Notes: generated by a model not told the origin, from the letters alone. Counted from the stretch's first letter, positions 1 through 8,664 are shown. The stretch is 64,000 nt of DNA from Acinetobacter lwoffii (GCF_019048525.1 NZ_CP077369.1:434001-498000); one strand, 5' to 3'. Numbers and translations: made by a program.

Positions 1-146
1 CGGCTTTGGCTGCACTGGCCGGTTTTGTACTATTAGGCGAAAAAATTACGCTTCTTCAGACCGTGGCACTGATCTGTATCATGCTGGCATCAGTCGGCGT
101 GACTGTACGTGCCGCCCGTCAAGGATCGGGAGAAAAGAATACCTAA
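1..146 (+). CDS. EamA/DMT-family transporter, C-terminal fragment
   Basis: The window opens inside this gene; only about the last 47 codons are present, ending with TAA at 144-146. The visible peptide contains a small-residue helix followed by LLGEKIT, then a second hydrophobic helix and a short basic tail. This is the end of the last two membrane helices of EamA (drug/metabolite transporter) permeases, and it most resembles the RhtA-type threonine/homoserine exporters. The substrate cannot be told from this fragment. No clear intrinsic terminator follows; the downstream DNA is noncoding and holds a structured repeat. Confidence 0.7.
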   Translation, partial: ALAALAGFVLLGEKITLLQTVALICIMLASVGVTVRAARQGSGEKNT

Positions 147-310
147 AAGGCTTATTGGAATTTGAACAACTAAATATATCTCATCATTAATCTCTTCACT
201 TTATCCATTTGATATAACTAAAAAAAATAGATGAATGGATAAAAATCCCATATCTCCAGATAAAAAGATGATCAGATGCCCTAGTTGCAATAAAGAGATT
301 TTTGATACGC

Positions 311-408
311 GAGTGTGGCAAGGATGCCACATGTTACCCATCACGACAGGACGTCGTGTATGGGTAACAAAAGACTTTTGCCTACTTTGGGTCTTTCCAA
401 AGTAGGGA
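311..408. repeat. Compact noncoding element of stacked inverted repeats
   Basis: Four perfect or near-perfect hairpins follow one another with almost no spacing. The first is 314-331 (7-bp stem, loop AGGA). The second is 333-368 (15-bp arms with one bulged T, loop of 5). The third is 368-380 (CAAAAG/CTTTTG around one A). The fourth is 381-406 (perfect 10-bp stem, 6-nt loop). It lies in the 410-base gap between the EamA gene and the hemerythrin gene, which otherwise shows nothing recognisable. The architecture suggests a dispersed REP-like or miniature element rather than a terminator, because no T-run follows. No second copy was seen in this window. Confidence 0.6.
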
Positions 409-557
409 GATTGCCTACACAAAAGCATTTAAGTTTTTAAGAAATGAGGCTGTACAATCATCTTCTTAAGCTAAACATGCATAACGATTAACTCAAACAT
501 CTAATTTGAGTTATAAGTTATGGAAAAGTAGCTAATCAAATGTCATCTTTTCGATGT

Positions 558-1025
558 TTAGTTTTGTACCAGCATATCTTTTTTCATGTCTTTATAACGC
601 TGGTATTCATTCTGGTACTGCACTGCTAAAGCGGTCTTCTGCTTTTCATCCAGAATTTTACCGGCCTGCTGGAAGAAACCATGTTCCTCTTCTTTTAAGT
701 GATGATGCACCTTTTCGGAAAGTTTTTTGGCCATGGCAATCCAGCCCGGATTACTCAATTCAGTTGCAGTTAATTCCTCGATCATTTCGTCCATTTCATG
801 ATGTTCGGCCAAGGCATGGCGGGTAATATTCAGGCCCGAATCGGTCATCATCAAGGGAATATAAAAATAACGGTCTTCCGCAGCTTCATGGGCAAACAAT
901 TCATTTTTCAGTTGCTTGAACAGCTCGCGGCGTTCTGGTGTATCCCCGGAAGTCTGTAATAGTTTTTCTGCAAGATCACGCTGAATCTCATGACTCTCTC
1001 TTAATGCTTCAAAAATAGTCGTCAT
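558..1025 (-). CDS. Hemerythrin HHE-domain protein
   Basis: This 155-residue protein is a four-helix bundle of the hemerythrin cation-binding family, expected to hold a non-haem di-iron site in the cytoplasm. Candidate ligands are visible in order: His near residue 12 (ESHE), His with Glu around residue 46 (HEAAED), His around residue 74 (EHHEMDE) and the HHHLKEEEH cluster near residue 110. Bacterial members are linked to oxygen or NO sensing, iron handling and protection of Fe-S proteins; which of these applies is not visible here. GGAGAAATATCGGA precedes the ATG. The gene is probably monocistronic, 133 bp downstream of the TSUP gene. Confidence 0.85.
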   Translation of the reverse strand: MTTIFEALRESHEIQRDLAEKLLQTSGDTPERRELFKQLKNELFAHEAAEDRYFYIPLMMTDSGLNITRHALAEHHEMDEMIEELTATELSNPGWIAMAKKLSEKVHHHLKEEEHGFFQQAGKILDEKQKTALAVQYQNEYQRYKDMKKDMLVQN

Positions 1026-1158
1026 TCCGATATTTCTCCGATTGTTTTATATTTCATATCATTGATTCTAGAAGATTTTCAGAACAGGTTCAGACGAAGT
1101 TTATACAGTGATTTGTTAAGAAATTTTAATATCGAGAATGATTTACATCGGGTTTAGA

Positions 1159-1923
1159 TCAAAAAAACATCTGGTATGCCATCCGGCAAATTAGCAGACT
1201 GACCAGAATCAGGAATAAAATCCGGATAAAGCCACTGCCATATTTAAATGCCAAACGCACCCCGACCAAGGAACCACAAATATTGGCTACCGCCATCATT
1301 GTCCCGACCATAAACAGCACATTGCCACTGGGAATAAAAAAGCTTAATGCGGCCAGGTTGGTGGTGAAATTGGCAATTTTCGATAAGGCCGATGCATGCA
1401 GGAAGTCGACGCTTAAATAGCGAATAAAAAAGAAAATAAAGAAACTGCCGGTGCCCGGACCAAAGATACCGTCATAAAAGCCTATCGCCAGACTGCCCAA
1501 AGCGGCCAGAATCAGCATTTTCCGATTCAGTTTTTGTTCGGTATGCACCTGGCCAAACTGTTTTTTCATTAAGGTATAGATTGCGATCACGATCAACATG
1601 ACCAGCACAAAAGGCTTAAGAATCTCGACTGGAATTAGCGTAACGCTGGCTGCACCAATAAAAGAACTGACAAAACTACACAGTGCAATCACGCCCAAGA
1701 GCAGCCAAGGTAGTTTTACCTGACGCAGATAGGAAAATGCCGCAGAAGCGGTGCCACAAATGGAGGCGAGTTTATTGGTGCCAAAGACCGTAGCAGGCTG
1801 TAAATGCGGTAAACTCCCCATAATTGCCGGGATCTGGATCAGACCACCACCACCCACGGCAGCATCAATCGCCCCTGCAAAAAATGCAAAGACAACCAGA
1901 CTGATGATGATCTCTATTTCCAT
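1159..1923 (-). CDS. TSUP (TauE/SafE) family permease
   Basis: A 254-residue integral membrane protein with about eight hydrophobic segments. It has the duplicated TauE/SafE signatures, including AAVGGGG near residue 25 in the first half and a GIFGPGTGSFF segment near residue 155 in the second. TSUP proteins move sulfite, sulfoacetate, taurine-derived compounds or other small organic anions across the inner membrane; the substrate is not deducible here. The start lies 12 bp after the truB stop, so the two genes are probably cotranscribed although there is no obvious functional link. Confidence 0.85.
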   Translation of the reverse strand: MEIEIIISLVVFAFFAGAIDAAVGGGGLIQIPAIMGSLPHLQPATVFGTNKLASICGTASAAFSYLRQVKLPWLLLGVIALCSFVSSFIGAASVTLIPVEILKPFVLVMLIVIAIYTLMKKQFGQVHTEQKLNRKMLILAALGSLAIGFYDGIFGPGTGSFFIFFFIRYLSVDFLHASALSKIANFTTNLAALSFFIPSGNVLFMVGTMMAVANICGSLVGVRLAFKYGSGFIRILFLILVSLLICRMAYQMFF

Positions 1924-1935
1924 ATCTTGACTCGA

Positions 1936-2841
1936 TTAGAGGTTCAGGACGCGTTTGGGTACCAGACGTTTTTTGTCGGTAATTTCTGCCAGCCCCAGAC
2001 ATTTCTCGCCATCAAAAACCAGCACCTGTTCAGCTGCTTCATGTTCGATATTGCTTTCCATGCCGCGGCTAAAATATTCTGCGCGACCTTCGGGTACCTG
2101 CACTTTTGGAAAATGATCAACCGGTGCATAGGCCGGCAACAACAGTGCATCACGCTCTGCTTCGCTCAGGCTTTCCAGATATTCAATGGTATAACTCGGG
2201 ATCAAATCAAAATGACCGGTTTTGATGCGGTGCAGATAAGTCAGATGACCATAAGTTCCCAGTGCTTTGGCAATATCTTCACCCAATACCCGGATATAAG
2301 TCCCTTTAGAACAGGTAATATCCAGCGTGATACTGTTCTCCGTAAAGGATAAAAGCTCAATCGCTAAAATGGTAATCGGACGTGCTTCACGTTCAATCTC
2401 GATACCTTTGCGCGCCAGTTCGTATAAAGGACGGCCTTCTTTTTTCAAGGCAGAATACATTGGCGGCACTTGCTGGATATCCCCGATAAACTGTGCCAAT
2501 TTGTTCTGAATCAAGGTTTCCGAGAGTTCAGGAACTGCTTTTTCCAGAAGCACCTCGCCTTCCACATCTCCCGTGGTGGTACTATGTCCCAAAAATACGG
2601 TCGTCTGATAACGCTTGACCGAATCTAATAAATAATGCGAAAACTTGGTCGCCTCTCCCAAACATACAGGCAATAAACCAGATGCCAGCGGATCCAGCGC
2701 ACCAGTATGGCCGGCTTTGTGTGCACGGTACAACCAGCGGACTCTTTGTAATGCGGCATTAGAGCTGATACCCAAAGGCTTGTTGAGCAGGAAGACACCA
2801 CTGAGATGACGGCGCTGAATTTTAGGAGATGATGCTTTCAT
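1936..2841 (-). CDS. truB: tRNA pseudouridine(55) synthase TruB
   Basis: TruB isomerises U55 in the T-loop of nearly all tRNAs. The 301-residue protein has the expected length. The catalytic Asp is in [12 protein letters not shown] (about residue 50). Also present are the [11 protein letters not shown] motif at the N-terminus and the YSALKKEG and CSKGTYIR blocks typical of the family. A C-terminal PUA-like segment follows. In many proteobacteria truB follows rbfA and infB; here it stands apart and leads a two-gene unit with the TSUP permease. Confidence 0.97.
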   Translation of the reverse strand: MKASSPKIQRRHLSGVFLLNKPLGISSNAALQRVRWLYRAHKAGHTGALDPLASGLLPVCLGEATKFSHYLLDSVKRYQTTVFLGHSTTTGDVEGEVLLEKAVPELSETLIQNKLAQFIGDIQQVPPMYSALKKEGRPLYELARKGIEIEREARPITILAIELLSFTENSITLDITCSKGTYIRVLGEDIAKALGTYGHLTYLHRIKTGHFDLIPSYTIEYLESLSEAERDALLLPAYAPVDHFPKVQVPEGRAEYFSRGMESNIEHEAAEQVLVFDGEKCLGLAEITDKKRLVPKRVLNL

Positions 2842-2950
2842 GGCAAAAAATCAGACATTTTATAAATTGGCGCCATGGTAAAACCCTGCGAGATGATTTA
2901 CAACTTTTCTATAGTCTCTAATGATTTTTATGGCATATTGAGCCGGCTTG

Positions 2951-2998
2951 AACATCTAAAAGCTTTAATATCTAAAAGCTTGAATATCTAAAAATAAT
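2951..2998. repeat. Three tandem 16-bp direct repeats upstream of lifO
   Basis: Three contiguous 16-bp units lie at 2951-2966, 2967-2982 and 2983-2998. The first two share ATCTAAAAGCTT and the third keeps AATATCTAAAA. The array ends 29 bp before the lifO ATG, in its promoter/leader region. It could be a regulator-binding array or a simple slippage repeat. Confidence 0.7.
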
Positions 2999-3027
2999 GA
3001 AATAACGAGAAAATAGGTGCATAGGAT

Positions 3028-4056
3028 ATGCAGAAATATAAAATATGGATCATTCTGGCGTTGCTGGTGCTGTGTATTCTCACATTGATCTTATGGCTGT
3101 CTCCAAAAGAAAATACCCAGGCGGATACCGGGACAAAAATGCCTTTAACTGAAACTCAGGCAGAACAAACCGCACTCTTGGTCAATGGCCCTGCCAATGC
3201 AGCTTTCCCCAGTGCCAGCCAGCAAGATACCGAAATTAATTGTCAGATGCAGCTAGACGCCAGCAACCGTCTGATTGTGAATGAACAGACCCGCAACTGT
3301 TTTGAATATTTTATTACCCAGTTCGGTGAAAAAAATCTGCAGCAGATCCAACAGGATTTTAAAGCCTATATTCGCCAGAATCATAAAGAGCCTGCACTCT
3401 CGCAAATTCTGGATTTATGGGATCGTTATCTCCAGTACCGTCAGGGCTTGGGCCAGCTCACTGCACCGGCCGGGCTAAATCAGGAAGATCCTGCCTATTA
3501 TCGCAGTATCTATAACAGTACCCAGAATTTGCGCCAACAATACTTTTCCAAGTATGAAATTGAGGGCTTGTTCGGCACAGAAGATGCCTATCATGAATAT
3601 ACCCTGGACCGGATGAGCGTACTGGCAGACAAAAGCTTAACGGAGACTGAAAAAGCGCAAAAGCTCAAAGCACTGTTTCAGCAGCTCCCGCAGGACTGGC
3701 AGGAAAATCTGGAACAACTGAATAAACTGGAAGATTTGCGCAAACTTACCGCAGATATTAAAGCTCGTGGCGGTTCCCGTGATGAAATCCGGCAGATGCG
3801 GATGAATCTGGTCGGTGCTGAAGCGACACAACGTCTGGAACAACTGGATGTACAACGCAGCGACTGGAAAAACCGGGTGACTGGCTATTTAGATGAACGG
3901 GATCAGATTACCCAGTCCAGCATGTCCCATACTGCCAAACAGCAAGCGATTGCCCAGCTTCGCAGCAAACATTTTAATACACCGCAAGAACAGCTGCGGG
4001 TTGAAACATTTGAACAGGTTCATGATCAGGGAGCCAAACTACCCTTTGCTGACTAA
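3028..4056 (+). CDS. lifO: Lipase-specific foldase (LifO/LipB)
   Basis: A 342-residue membrane-anchored periplasmic chaperone that folds secreted lipases into the active form before export by the type II pathway. One N-terminal membrane helix (residues 6-26) is followed by a Thr/Ala/Gln-rich linker. The Lif motif appears as TRNCFEYFITQFGE near residue 90, and a long charged helical domain fills the rest. The foldase-before-lipase order matches lipBA of Acinetobacter. A strong intrinsic terminator follows directly, so the lipases are probably transcribed separately. It is the only foldase gene next to four lipases. Confidence 0.93.
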   Translation: MQKYKIWIILALLVLCILTLILWLSPKENTQADTGTKMPLTETQAEQTALLVNGPANAAFPSASQQDTEINCQMQLDASNRLIVNEQTRNCFEYFITQFGEKNLQQIQQDFKAYIRQNHKEPALSQILDLWDRYLQYRQGLGQLTAPAGLNQEDPAYYRSIYNSTQNLRQQYFSKYEIEGLFGTEDAYHEYTLDRMSVLADKSLTETEKAQKLKALFQQLPQDWQENLEQLNKLEDLRKLTADIKARGGSRDEIRQMRMNLVGAEATQRLEQLDVQRSDWKNRVTGYLDERDQITQSSMSHTAKQQAIAQLRSKHFNTPQEQLRVETFEQVHDQGAKLPFAD

Positions 4057-4060
4057 GCCT

Positions 4061-4090
4061 AAAAGCCATCACCTGTTGATGGCTTTTTTA
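4061..4090 (+). terminator. Intrinsic terminator of lifO
   Basis: The stem AAAAGCCATCA/TGATGGCTTTT has a 5-nt loop and runs into a T-run, starting 4 bp after the lifO stop codon. It separates lifO from the lipase array. Confidence 0.85.
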
Positions 4091-4446
4091 TAAATGCCCT
4101 TTTGATAACTTTATATTTTTTCTCAAAATGATCTTTTATAGTTGTTTCCAAATATTTCGTATTTACACAAAATAACTTAGAAAAATTATAATGATTTCAA
4201 AGACTTTTTATTTAAATACATCTGCAAATAAAACGCATACTTACAATGTAAATTCCTCCTGTCCTGCATGTCCCCAAATGACATGGTTTTAGACCTCTGA
4301 AATGAAAAAATACCGCTTCATTAAAAGAAAATTTGCTTAGCCACTGAAGGCCGAAACTGTATTTTCATCGTCTGATTTGTGGCTTGCGACACTCTACAAA
4401 AAGCAATGATTGCTTGAATAAAGATAGAATTAAAAAAGGGACAGCT
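4091..4446. other. Upstream region of the first lipase gene
   Basis: This 356-bp AT-rich gap has no credible ORF. It should hold the promoter of the first lipase. A small hairpin AAGCAA-TGA-TTGCTT lies at 4401-4415 close to the ribosome-binding site. No operator could be recognised with confidence. Confidence 0.5.
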
Positions 4447-5457
4447 ATGCATACTTTCAGCAAGACAGCCCAGTTACTGACTGTGGCTTTAGCGACTACT
4501 CTGGGATTCAGTTTTTCTGCACAGACTCAGGCTGCAGCGAGTGCAACACAAGTCATCGAAAAGAGCCGGTCTGACTATGCCAAGACCAAATATCCGATCT
4601 TGATGGTGCATGGCTGGCTAGGCTGGTCACGCATTGGCACCGATAGTATCGGGCTGGATTACTGGTATCAGATTCTGCCAGATATGGCACGTAATGGCTC
4701 AACCGTCTTTGCGGCACAATTGTCTCCAGCAAATACAACGGCGCATCGCGGTGAACAACTAGTTCATCAGGTTGAAGAGGTTGTGGCAATTACCGGCAAG
4801 AAAAAACTGAATTTGATTGGTCACTCTCATGGCGGACCAACAGTGCTGTATGTTGCAGCGACCCAGCCGCAGTATATCGCCTCTATTACTGGCGTTGCAG
4901 GAACCTACCATGGCTCCAAAGTGGCAGATGATATTCAGAACAATAGCCTGACGCGTACCGCCTTTAACATTTTAGGGGATTATATTATTGGACCATTGAT
5001 TGCACTGGGTCAGTTTAAGCCTGAACTGGAAATTGATTTTGATGCTTCCATGAAATCCCTGACCCAGACCGGTTCAAATACTTTTAATGCCACAGTGGCG
5101 CAGCAGGTGGTCAAAGATGGTGTATTGGCGTCCACAGAAAACTGCAATAAAAATTTAAAACAGAAAGACAGTAAAGGCATTCATTATTATTCATGGACGG
5201 GTGTGGCCCAAGCCACCAATGCACTGGATATTGACACGATCCTGATGCAGCTCGGCCCTTTATCTTATGGCAGTAAAGACAATGATGGCATGGTGTCACG
5301 TTGTAGCGCTTTCATGGGCAAGGTGATTCATGACCAGTACAAACTCAATCATACTGACCTGGCCAATATGATGTTTGGTCTGAAAGGAGTGTTTGCACCA
5401 GATCCGGTCGCCCTCTACCGCCAGCATGCCAACCGACTCAAATTAGAAGGTTTATAA
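4447..5457 (+). CDS. lip: Secreted triacylglycerol lipase, paralogue 1 (family I, P. aeruginosa LipA type)
   Basis: A 336-residue precursor with an N-terminal signal peptide ending near AQTQAAA. The catalytic triad can be placed from the family pattern: Ser127 in GHSHGG, Asp280 in NDGMV, His302 in NHTD. Two Cys (ENC and SRC) match the conserved disulfide, and the C-terminal YRQHANRLKLEGL is diagnostic of foldase-dependent lipases. The oxyanion loop is HGWLGW. The ATG at 4447, preceded by AAGGGACAGCT, is preferred over a TTG at 4384 that would place 21 charged residues before the signal peptide. Export is probably Sec plus type II secretion, with folding by LifO. Confidence 0.93.
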   Translation: MHTFSKTAQLLTVALATTLGFSFSAQTQAAASATQVIEKSRSDYAKTKYPILMVHGWLGWSRIGTDSIGLDYWYQILPDMARNGSTVFAAQLSPANTTAHRGEQLVHQVEEVVAITGKKKLNLIGHSHGGPTVLYVAATQPQYIASITGVAGTYHGSKVADDIQNNSLTRTAFNILGDYIIGPLIALGQFKPELEIDFDASMKSLTQTGSNTFNATVAQQVVKDGVLASTENCNKNLKQKDSKGIHYYSWTGVAQATNALDIDTILMQLGPLSYGSKDNDGMVSRCSAFMGKVIHDQYKLNHTDLANMMFGLKGVFAPDPVALYRQHANRLKLEGL

Positions 5458-5466
5458 CGCCAGAGT

Positions 5467-5498
5467 GCCTATATTTCAGCTGAAATATAGGCTTTTTT
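5467..5498 (+). terminator. Intrinsic terminator of lipase 1
   Basis: A perfect 13-bp inverted repeat starting GCCTATATTTCAG is followed by six T. It lies 10 bp after the lipase 1 stop and 43 bp before the next lipase ATG. Confidence 0.9.
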
Positions 5499-5541
5499 CT
5501 GGTTCTTTTTTATTTGACCTATCAGTGATCGGGAAGCTGCA

Positions 5542-6513
5542 ATGAAAAAAATAATCTATCACGTGAACCTTTTGCTGCTTGGTTCTATCTTGACTGGCCC
5601 TGTGCAAGCTTCGGCATTACAGCCATATAAAAGCAATTTTGTCCTCTCGAGTTATGCCAAGACAAAATATCCGATGGTCTTTGTGCATGGTTTTGGTCTG
5701 GGTTTTAACCGGATTGGAACGGATCGCATTGGTTTGGATTATTGGTATCAGATTCCCCAAGACCTGAGTCGGCATGGTGCACGGGTATTTTCTGCTGAAT
5801 TGTCTGCCGTCGCCTCCAATGAACTCCGCGGTGAACAGCTCTTGATGCAAATTGATGAAGTAATGGCACTGACAGGTCAGAAGAAAGTCAATCTGATTGG
5901 GCATAGCCAAGGTGGCCCAACGATTCAATATATCGAGGGCGTTGCACCGCATAAAGCCGCCTCTTTAACCGCCATTGCAGGAGCGATGCAAGGTACACCA
6001 GTTTTTGTCAATGCCAGCCAGACACCCCTGCTTGAACCATTCATTCAGGCCGTCGGTACGATTCTGGGCCACAGCATGAATCTGGTTACAGCTAACCAGT
6101 ATCCAGTCAGTATGATTGAAGCACTGGAAGCCATGAATCCAGAGGCGATTCAGGCTTTCAATATGAAATATGGTTCTGCTGCCATTCCCAAAGACTGTCA
6201 GTCTCAGGGCAGCAAACTTACGCCAAATGGAATTTACCACTATTCCTGGATGGGCAACCGGCAGGCGACCAATCCACTGGATGCGATTGAATCTACAGTC
6301 GTGAGGTTAGGTAGCAGTTTCCTGAAAGGAGAAGCCAATGATGGTGCTCTGCCGCTGTGTAGCGGACGCTATGGCCAAATCATTCGTCAGGATTATGCCC
6401 ACAATCATTTTGATGAAGTAAACCAGTTTTTTGGTATTTTGGGTCCTTTCGCGCAGGATCCAGTCGCCCTGTATCGCCAACATGCCAACCGGCTCAAACT
6501 GCAAGGCTTATAA
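5542..6513 (+). CDS. Secreted triacylglycerol lipase, paralogue 2
   Basis: A 323-residue precursor with a signal peptide ending near GPVQASA. The triad is Ser122 (GHSQGG), Asp267 (NDGAL) and His289 (NHFDE), with Cys at KDC and LCS. The oxyanion loop reads HGFGLGF, one residue longer than in the other three copies, which suggests altered substrate preference. The C-terminus YRQHANRLKLQGL is shared. GGGAAGCTGCA precedes the ATG. A strong terminator sits just upstream and little room is left for a promoter, so expression may depend on read-through from lipase 1. Confidence 0.92.
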   Translation: MKKIIYHVNLLLLGSILTGPVQASALQPYKSNFVLSSYAKTKYPMVFVHGFGLGFNRIGTDRIGLDYWYQIPQDLSRHGARVFSAELSAVASNELRGEQLLMQIDEVMALTGQKKVNLIGHSQGGPTIQYIEGVAPHKAASLTAIAGAMQGTPVFVNASQTPLLEPFIQAVGTILGHSMNLVTANQYPVSMIEALEAMNPEAIQAFNMKYGSAAIPKDCQSQGSKLTPNGIYHYSWMGNRQATNPLDAIESTVVRLGSSFLKGEANDGALPLCSGRYGQIIRQDYAHNHFDEVNQFFGILGPFAQDPVALYRQHANRLKLQGL

Positions 6514-6569
6514 ATCACTCATCTTTATAAATAGATCATCTCTATTAATTAAAAAAACTTAGGAAACTG

Positions 6570-6621
6570 AGTCCCTGCTGCAGAGGGGGACTTTAGGCAA
6601 CCGGATGAGGATCATCCCGTT
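6570..6621 (+). promoter_or_regulatory. Structured leader upstream of lipase 3
   Basis: Two hairpins lie in the 134-bp gap before lipase 3. The first is AGTCCC/GGGACT (6570-6592). The second is a 10-bp stem with one C:C mismatch closing a GGA triloop (6599-6621). Neither is followed by a T-run, so they look like a folded 5' leader and not a terminator. An exposed GGA in a loop is also what CsrA/RsmA-type proteins bind, but that is a guess. Confidence 0.4.
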
Positions 6622-6647
6622 AAAACAACAAAAGTGAGGAAAATATA

Positions 6648-7616
6648 ATGAAATTCGGAGCATTCATCACCGGCCTGCTGCTGGCGGGTACATGCCTCAG
6701 CACTCAGGCATCCACCCAAGCCAGTCAGGTCACAGCAAAAGCCAGTTCACAATATGCCAAGACCCAATATCCGATTGTCTTCGCCCATGGTATGGCAGGC
6801 TTTATCCGGGTCGGTACCGACCAGTTTGGACTGGATTACTGGTATCAGATTTTACCGGATCTGGCGCGTAATGGTGGCAATGTCTGGGCAACACGTGTCT
6901 CACCTTTTAACTCATCAGGAATTCGGGGTGAACAACTTTTAGAGCAAGTCAAAGAAATTCAGGCCATTACCGGTGCAGACAAAGTCAATCTGATTGGTCA
7001 TTCACATGGCGGCCCGACCATTCGTTATGTTGCAGGTGTGAGACCTGATCTGGTTGCTTCCCTGACTTCCGTCGGTGCTCCACATAAAGGCTCTCCGGTG
7101 GCAGACCTGATTCTTCAGGCAGAAGGTACGCCAATACAAGGGCCTTTAGTGGGTGGTATCAACCTGGTGTCTAAGGCCATCACCTGGGCACAAGGTCTGG
7201 ATCCGAACAGTTTCCCGCATGATTCTCTGGCTGGTGGTAGCAGCCTGACCCTAGCAGGATCTGCTCAATTTAACCAGAAATATCCGTTGGGTATGCCGAC
7301 CACCGCCTGCGGTGAAGGTAAGGAAAAAGACGGTGATATTCGTCATTATTCATTCACAGGTATAGGTCAAGTCACCAACCCTCTCGACCCTGATTCAGCA
7401 CTCAAAGTTACAGCTTTACTCATTGATGGTGGCAAGGAAAATGATGGTCTGGTTTCTCGCTGTAGTGCCAAATTCGGTAAAACCATTCGGGATAACTATA
7501 ACTGGAACCATCTGGATGAAGTGAACCAGTTCCTCGGATTAAAGAATATCTTTGCTCCAGACCCAGTCGATGTTTATCGCCAGCATGCTAACCGGCTCAA
7601 ATTGCAAGGCCTGTAA
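6648..7616 (+). CDS. Secreted triacylglycerol lipase, paralogue 3
   Basis: A 322-residue precursor with a signal peptide ending near TQASTQA. The triad is Ser119 (GHSHGG), Asp266 (NDGLV) and His288 (NHLDE). The HLDEVN segment carries the Asp expected to bind structural calcium. Cys at TTAC and SRC match the family disulfide. The oxyanion loop HGMAGF is the canonical form, so this copy looks closest to the characterised Pseudomonas/Acinetobacter lipases. GTGAGGA lies 7 nt before the ATG, and a structured leader lies further upstream. Confidence 0.93.
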   Translation: MKFGAFITGLLLAGTCLSTQASTQASQVTAKASSQYAKTQYPIVFAHGMAGFIRVGTDQFGLDYWYQILPDLARNGGNVWATRVSPFNSSGIRGEQLLEQVKEIQAITGADKVNLIGHSHGGPTIRYVAGVRPDLVASLTSVGAPHKGSPVADLILQAEGTPIQGPLVGGINLVSKAITWAQGLDPNSFPHDSLAGGSSLTLAGSAQFNQKYPLGMPTTACGEGKEKDGDIRHYSFTGIGQVTNPLDPDSALKVTALLIDGGKENDGLVSRCSAKFGKTIRDNYNWNHLDEVNQFLGLKNIFAPDPVDVYRQHANRLKLQGL

Positions 7617-7625
7617 TTCAATCTC

Positions 7626-7657
7626 ATCCCTGTCATCCCAATGCACAGGGATTTTTT
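7626..7657 (+). terminator. Intrinsic terminator of lipase 3
   Basis: The stem ATCCCTGT/ACAGGGAT is followed by a T-run, 10 bp after the lipase 3 stop. The next lipase starts 28 bp downstream. Confidence 0.85.
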
Positions 7658-7685
7658 GATTTTTAAACTGCCAAAATGGAAATTT

Positions 7686-8664
7686 ATGAAAATTAGAACG
7701 CATTTTATAACCTTATGCTGCGTGTTATTTGCGGGCCAATATGTGCAGGCTTCCAATTTGCAGCAAGCAGAATCCAGATTTGTCATGTCCAATTATGCCA
7801 AAACACAATACCCGATTGTATTTGCACATGGCATGGTCGGCTTTAATCACATTGGTTTTGATGCCTTAGGCATGGATTATTGGTATCAAATTTTGCCAGA
7901 TTTAGCCCGTAATGGTTCAACTGCCTTTGCCACCCGCATCTCACCTTTCAATTCCAGCGAAATCAGAGGTGAACAATATGTGGAGCAACTCAAAGAAGTC
8001 ATGGCAATCACCGGCGCCAAAAAACTGAATTTAATTGGTCATAGTCATGGTGCGCATAGCGTGCGTTATGCTGCGGGGGTTATGCCGCAATATGTAGCCT
8101 CAGTGATGACTGTGGGCGGTGCCAACCAAGGGACGATTGTCGCCTCTGATGTCATGCGACTTGCCAATCAAACCGGAACATCTGAGCTACTCAATACCCT
8201 GATCAGCAGTTTTGGCAACGTCATCATGTGGGCACAAGGCTTAGACGGTCAAGCTTTCCCACACAACACCCTTGCAGCAGGACACAGCACGTCGTGAAGG
8301 CACAACAGAATTTAACCAGCGCTTTAAACTCGGTCTTTCGCTGAGTCCATGCGGTGAGGGCAAATATAAAGACCAAGGCATTGCATTGTATTCAATGACA
8401 GGCAATCAACCTGTAACCAATCCCCTAGATGTCAGTGATGCCGCCATGAAAGCCTTGGATGTACTTTCTGCAAGTAAGGCTGGCGCGAACGATGGAATCG
8501 TGTCGGTATGTAGCGCCAAATTTGGTAAAACGATTCGTGATGATTATCCATGGAATCATCTGGATGAAATCAATTTGTTATTTGGCATTAAAGGTACCTT
8601 TTCACCTGATCCGGTTGCTGCCTATCGTCAACATGCCAACCGCTTAAAACTGCAAGGTTTATGA
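7686..8664 (+). pseudogene. Secreted triacylglycerol lipase, paralogue 4, frameshifted
   Basis: The first frame (ATG 7686 to TGA 8297) encodes a signal peptide, the oxyanion loop HGMVGF and Ser120 in GHSHGA. The remaining third, with NDGIV, NHLDE and YRQHANRLKLQGL, continues in another frame to 8664. The switch falls around 8285-8297. Aligned to paralogue 3, segment length is restored exactly if two bases are missing there, so a 2-nt deletion is the simplest reading; a 1-nt insertion is possible. As read, the product lacks the catalytic Asp and His and would be inactive. No other damage is seen, so the break is recent or a sequencing error. Confidence 0.85.

Noticed and set aside
314..406. 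CRISPR-like repeats
   Set aside because: The hairpins differ from each other and there are no spacers of constant length; no cas gene is in the window.
201..428. A 75-codon minus-strand ORF near the left end
   Set aside because: It lies across the stacked-hairpin repeat, has no ribosome-binding site of note and no protein-like composition.
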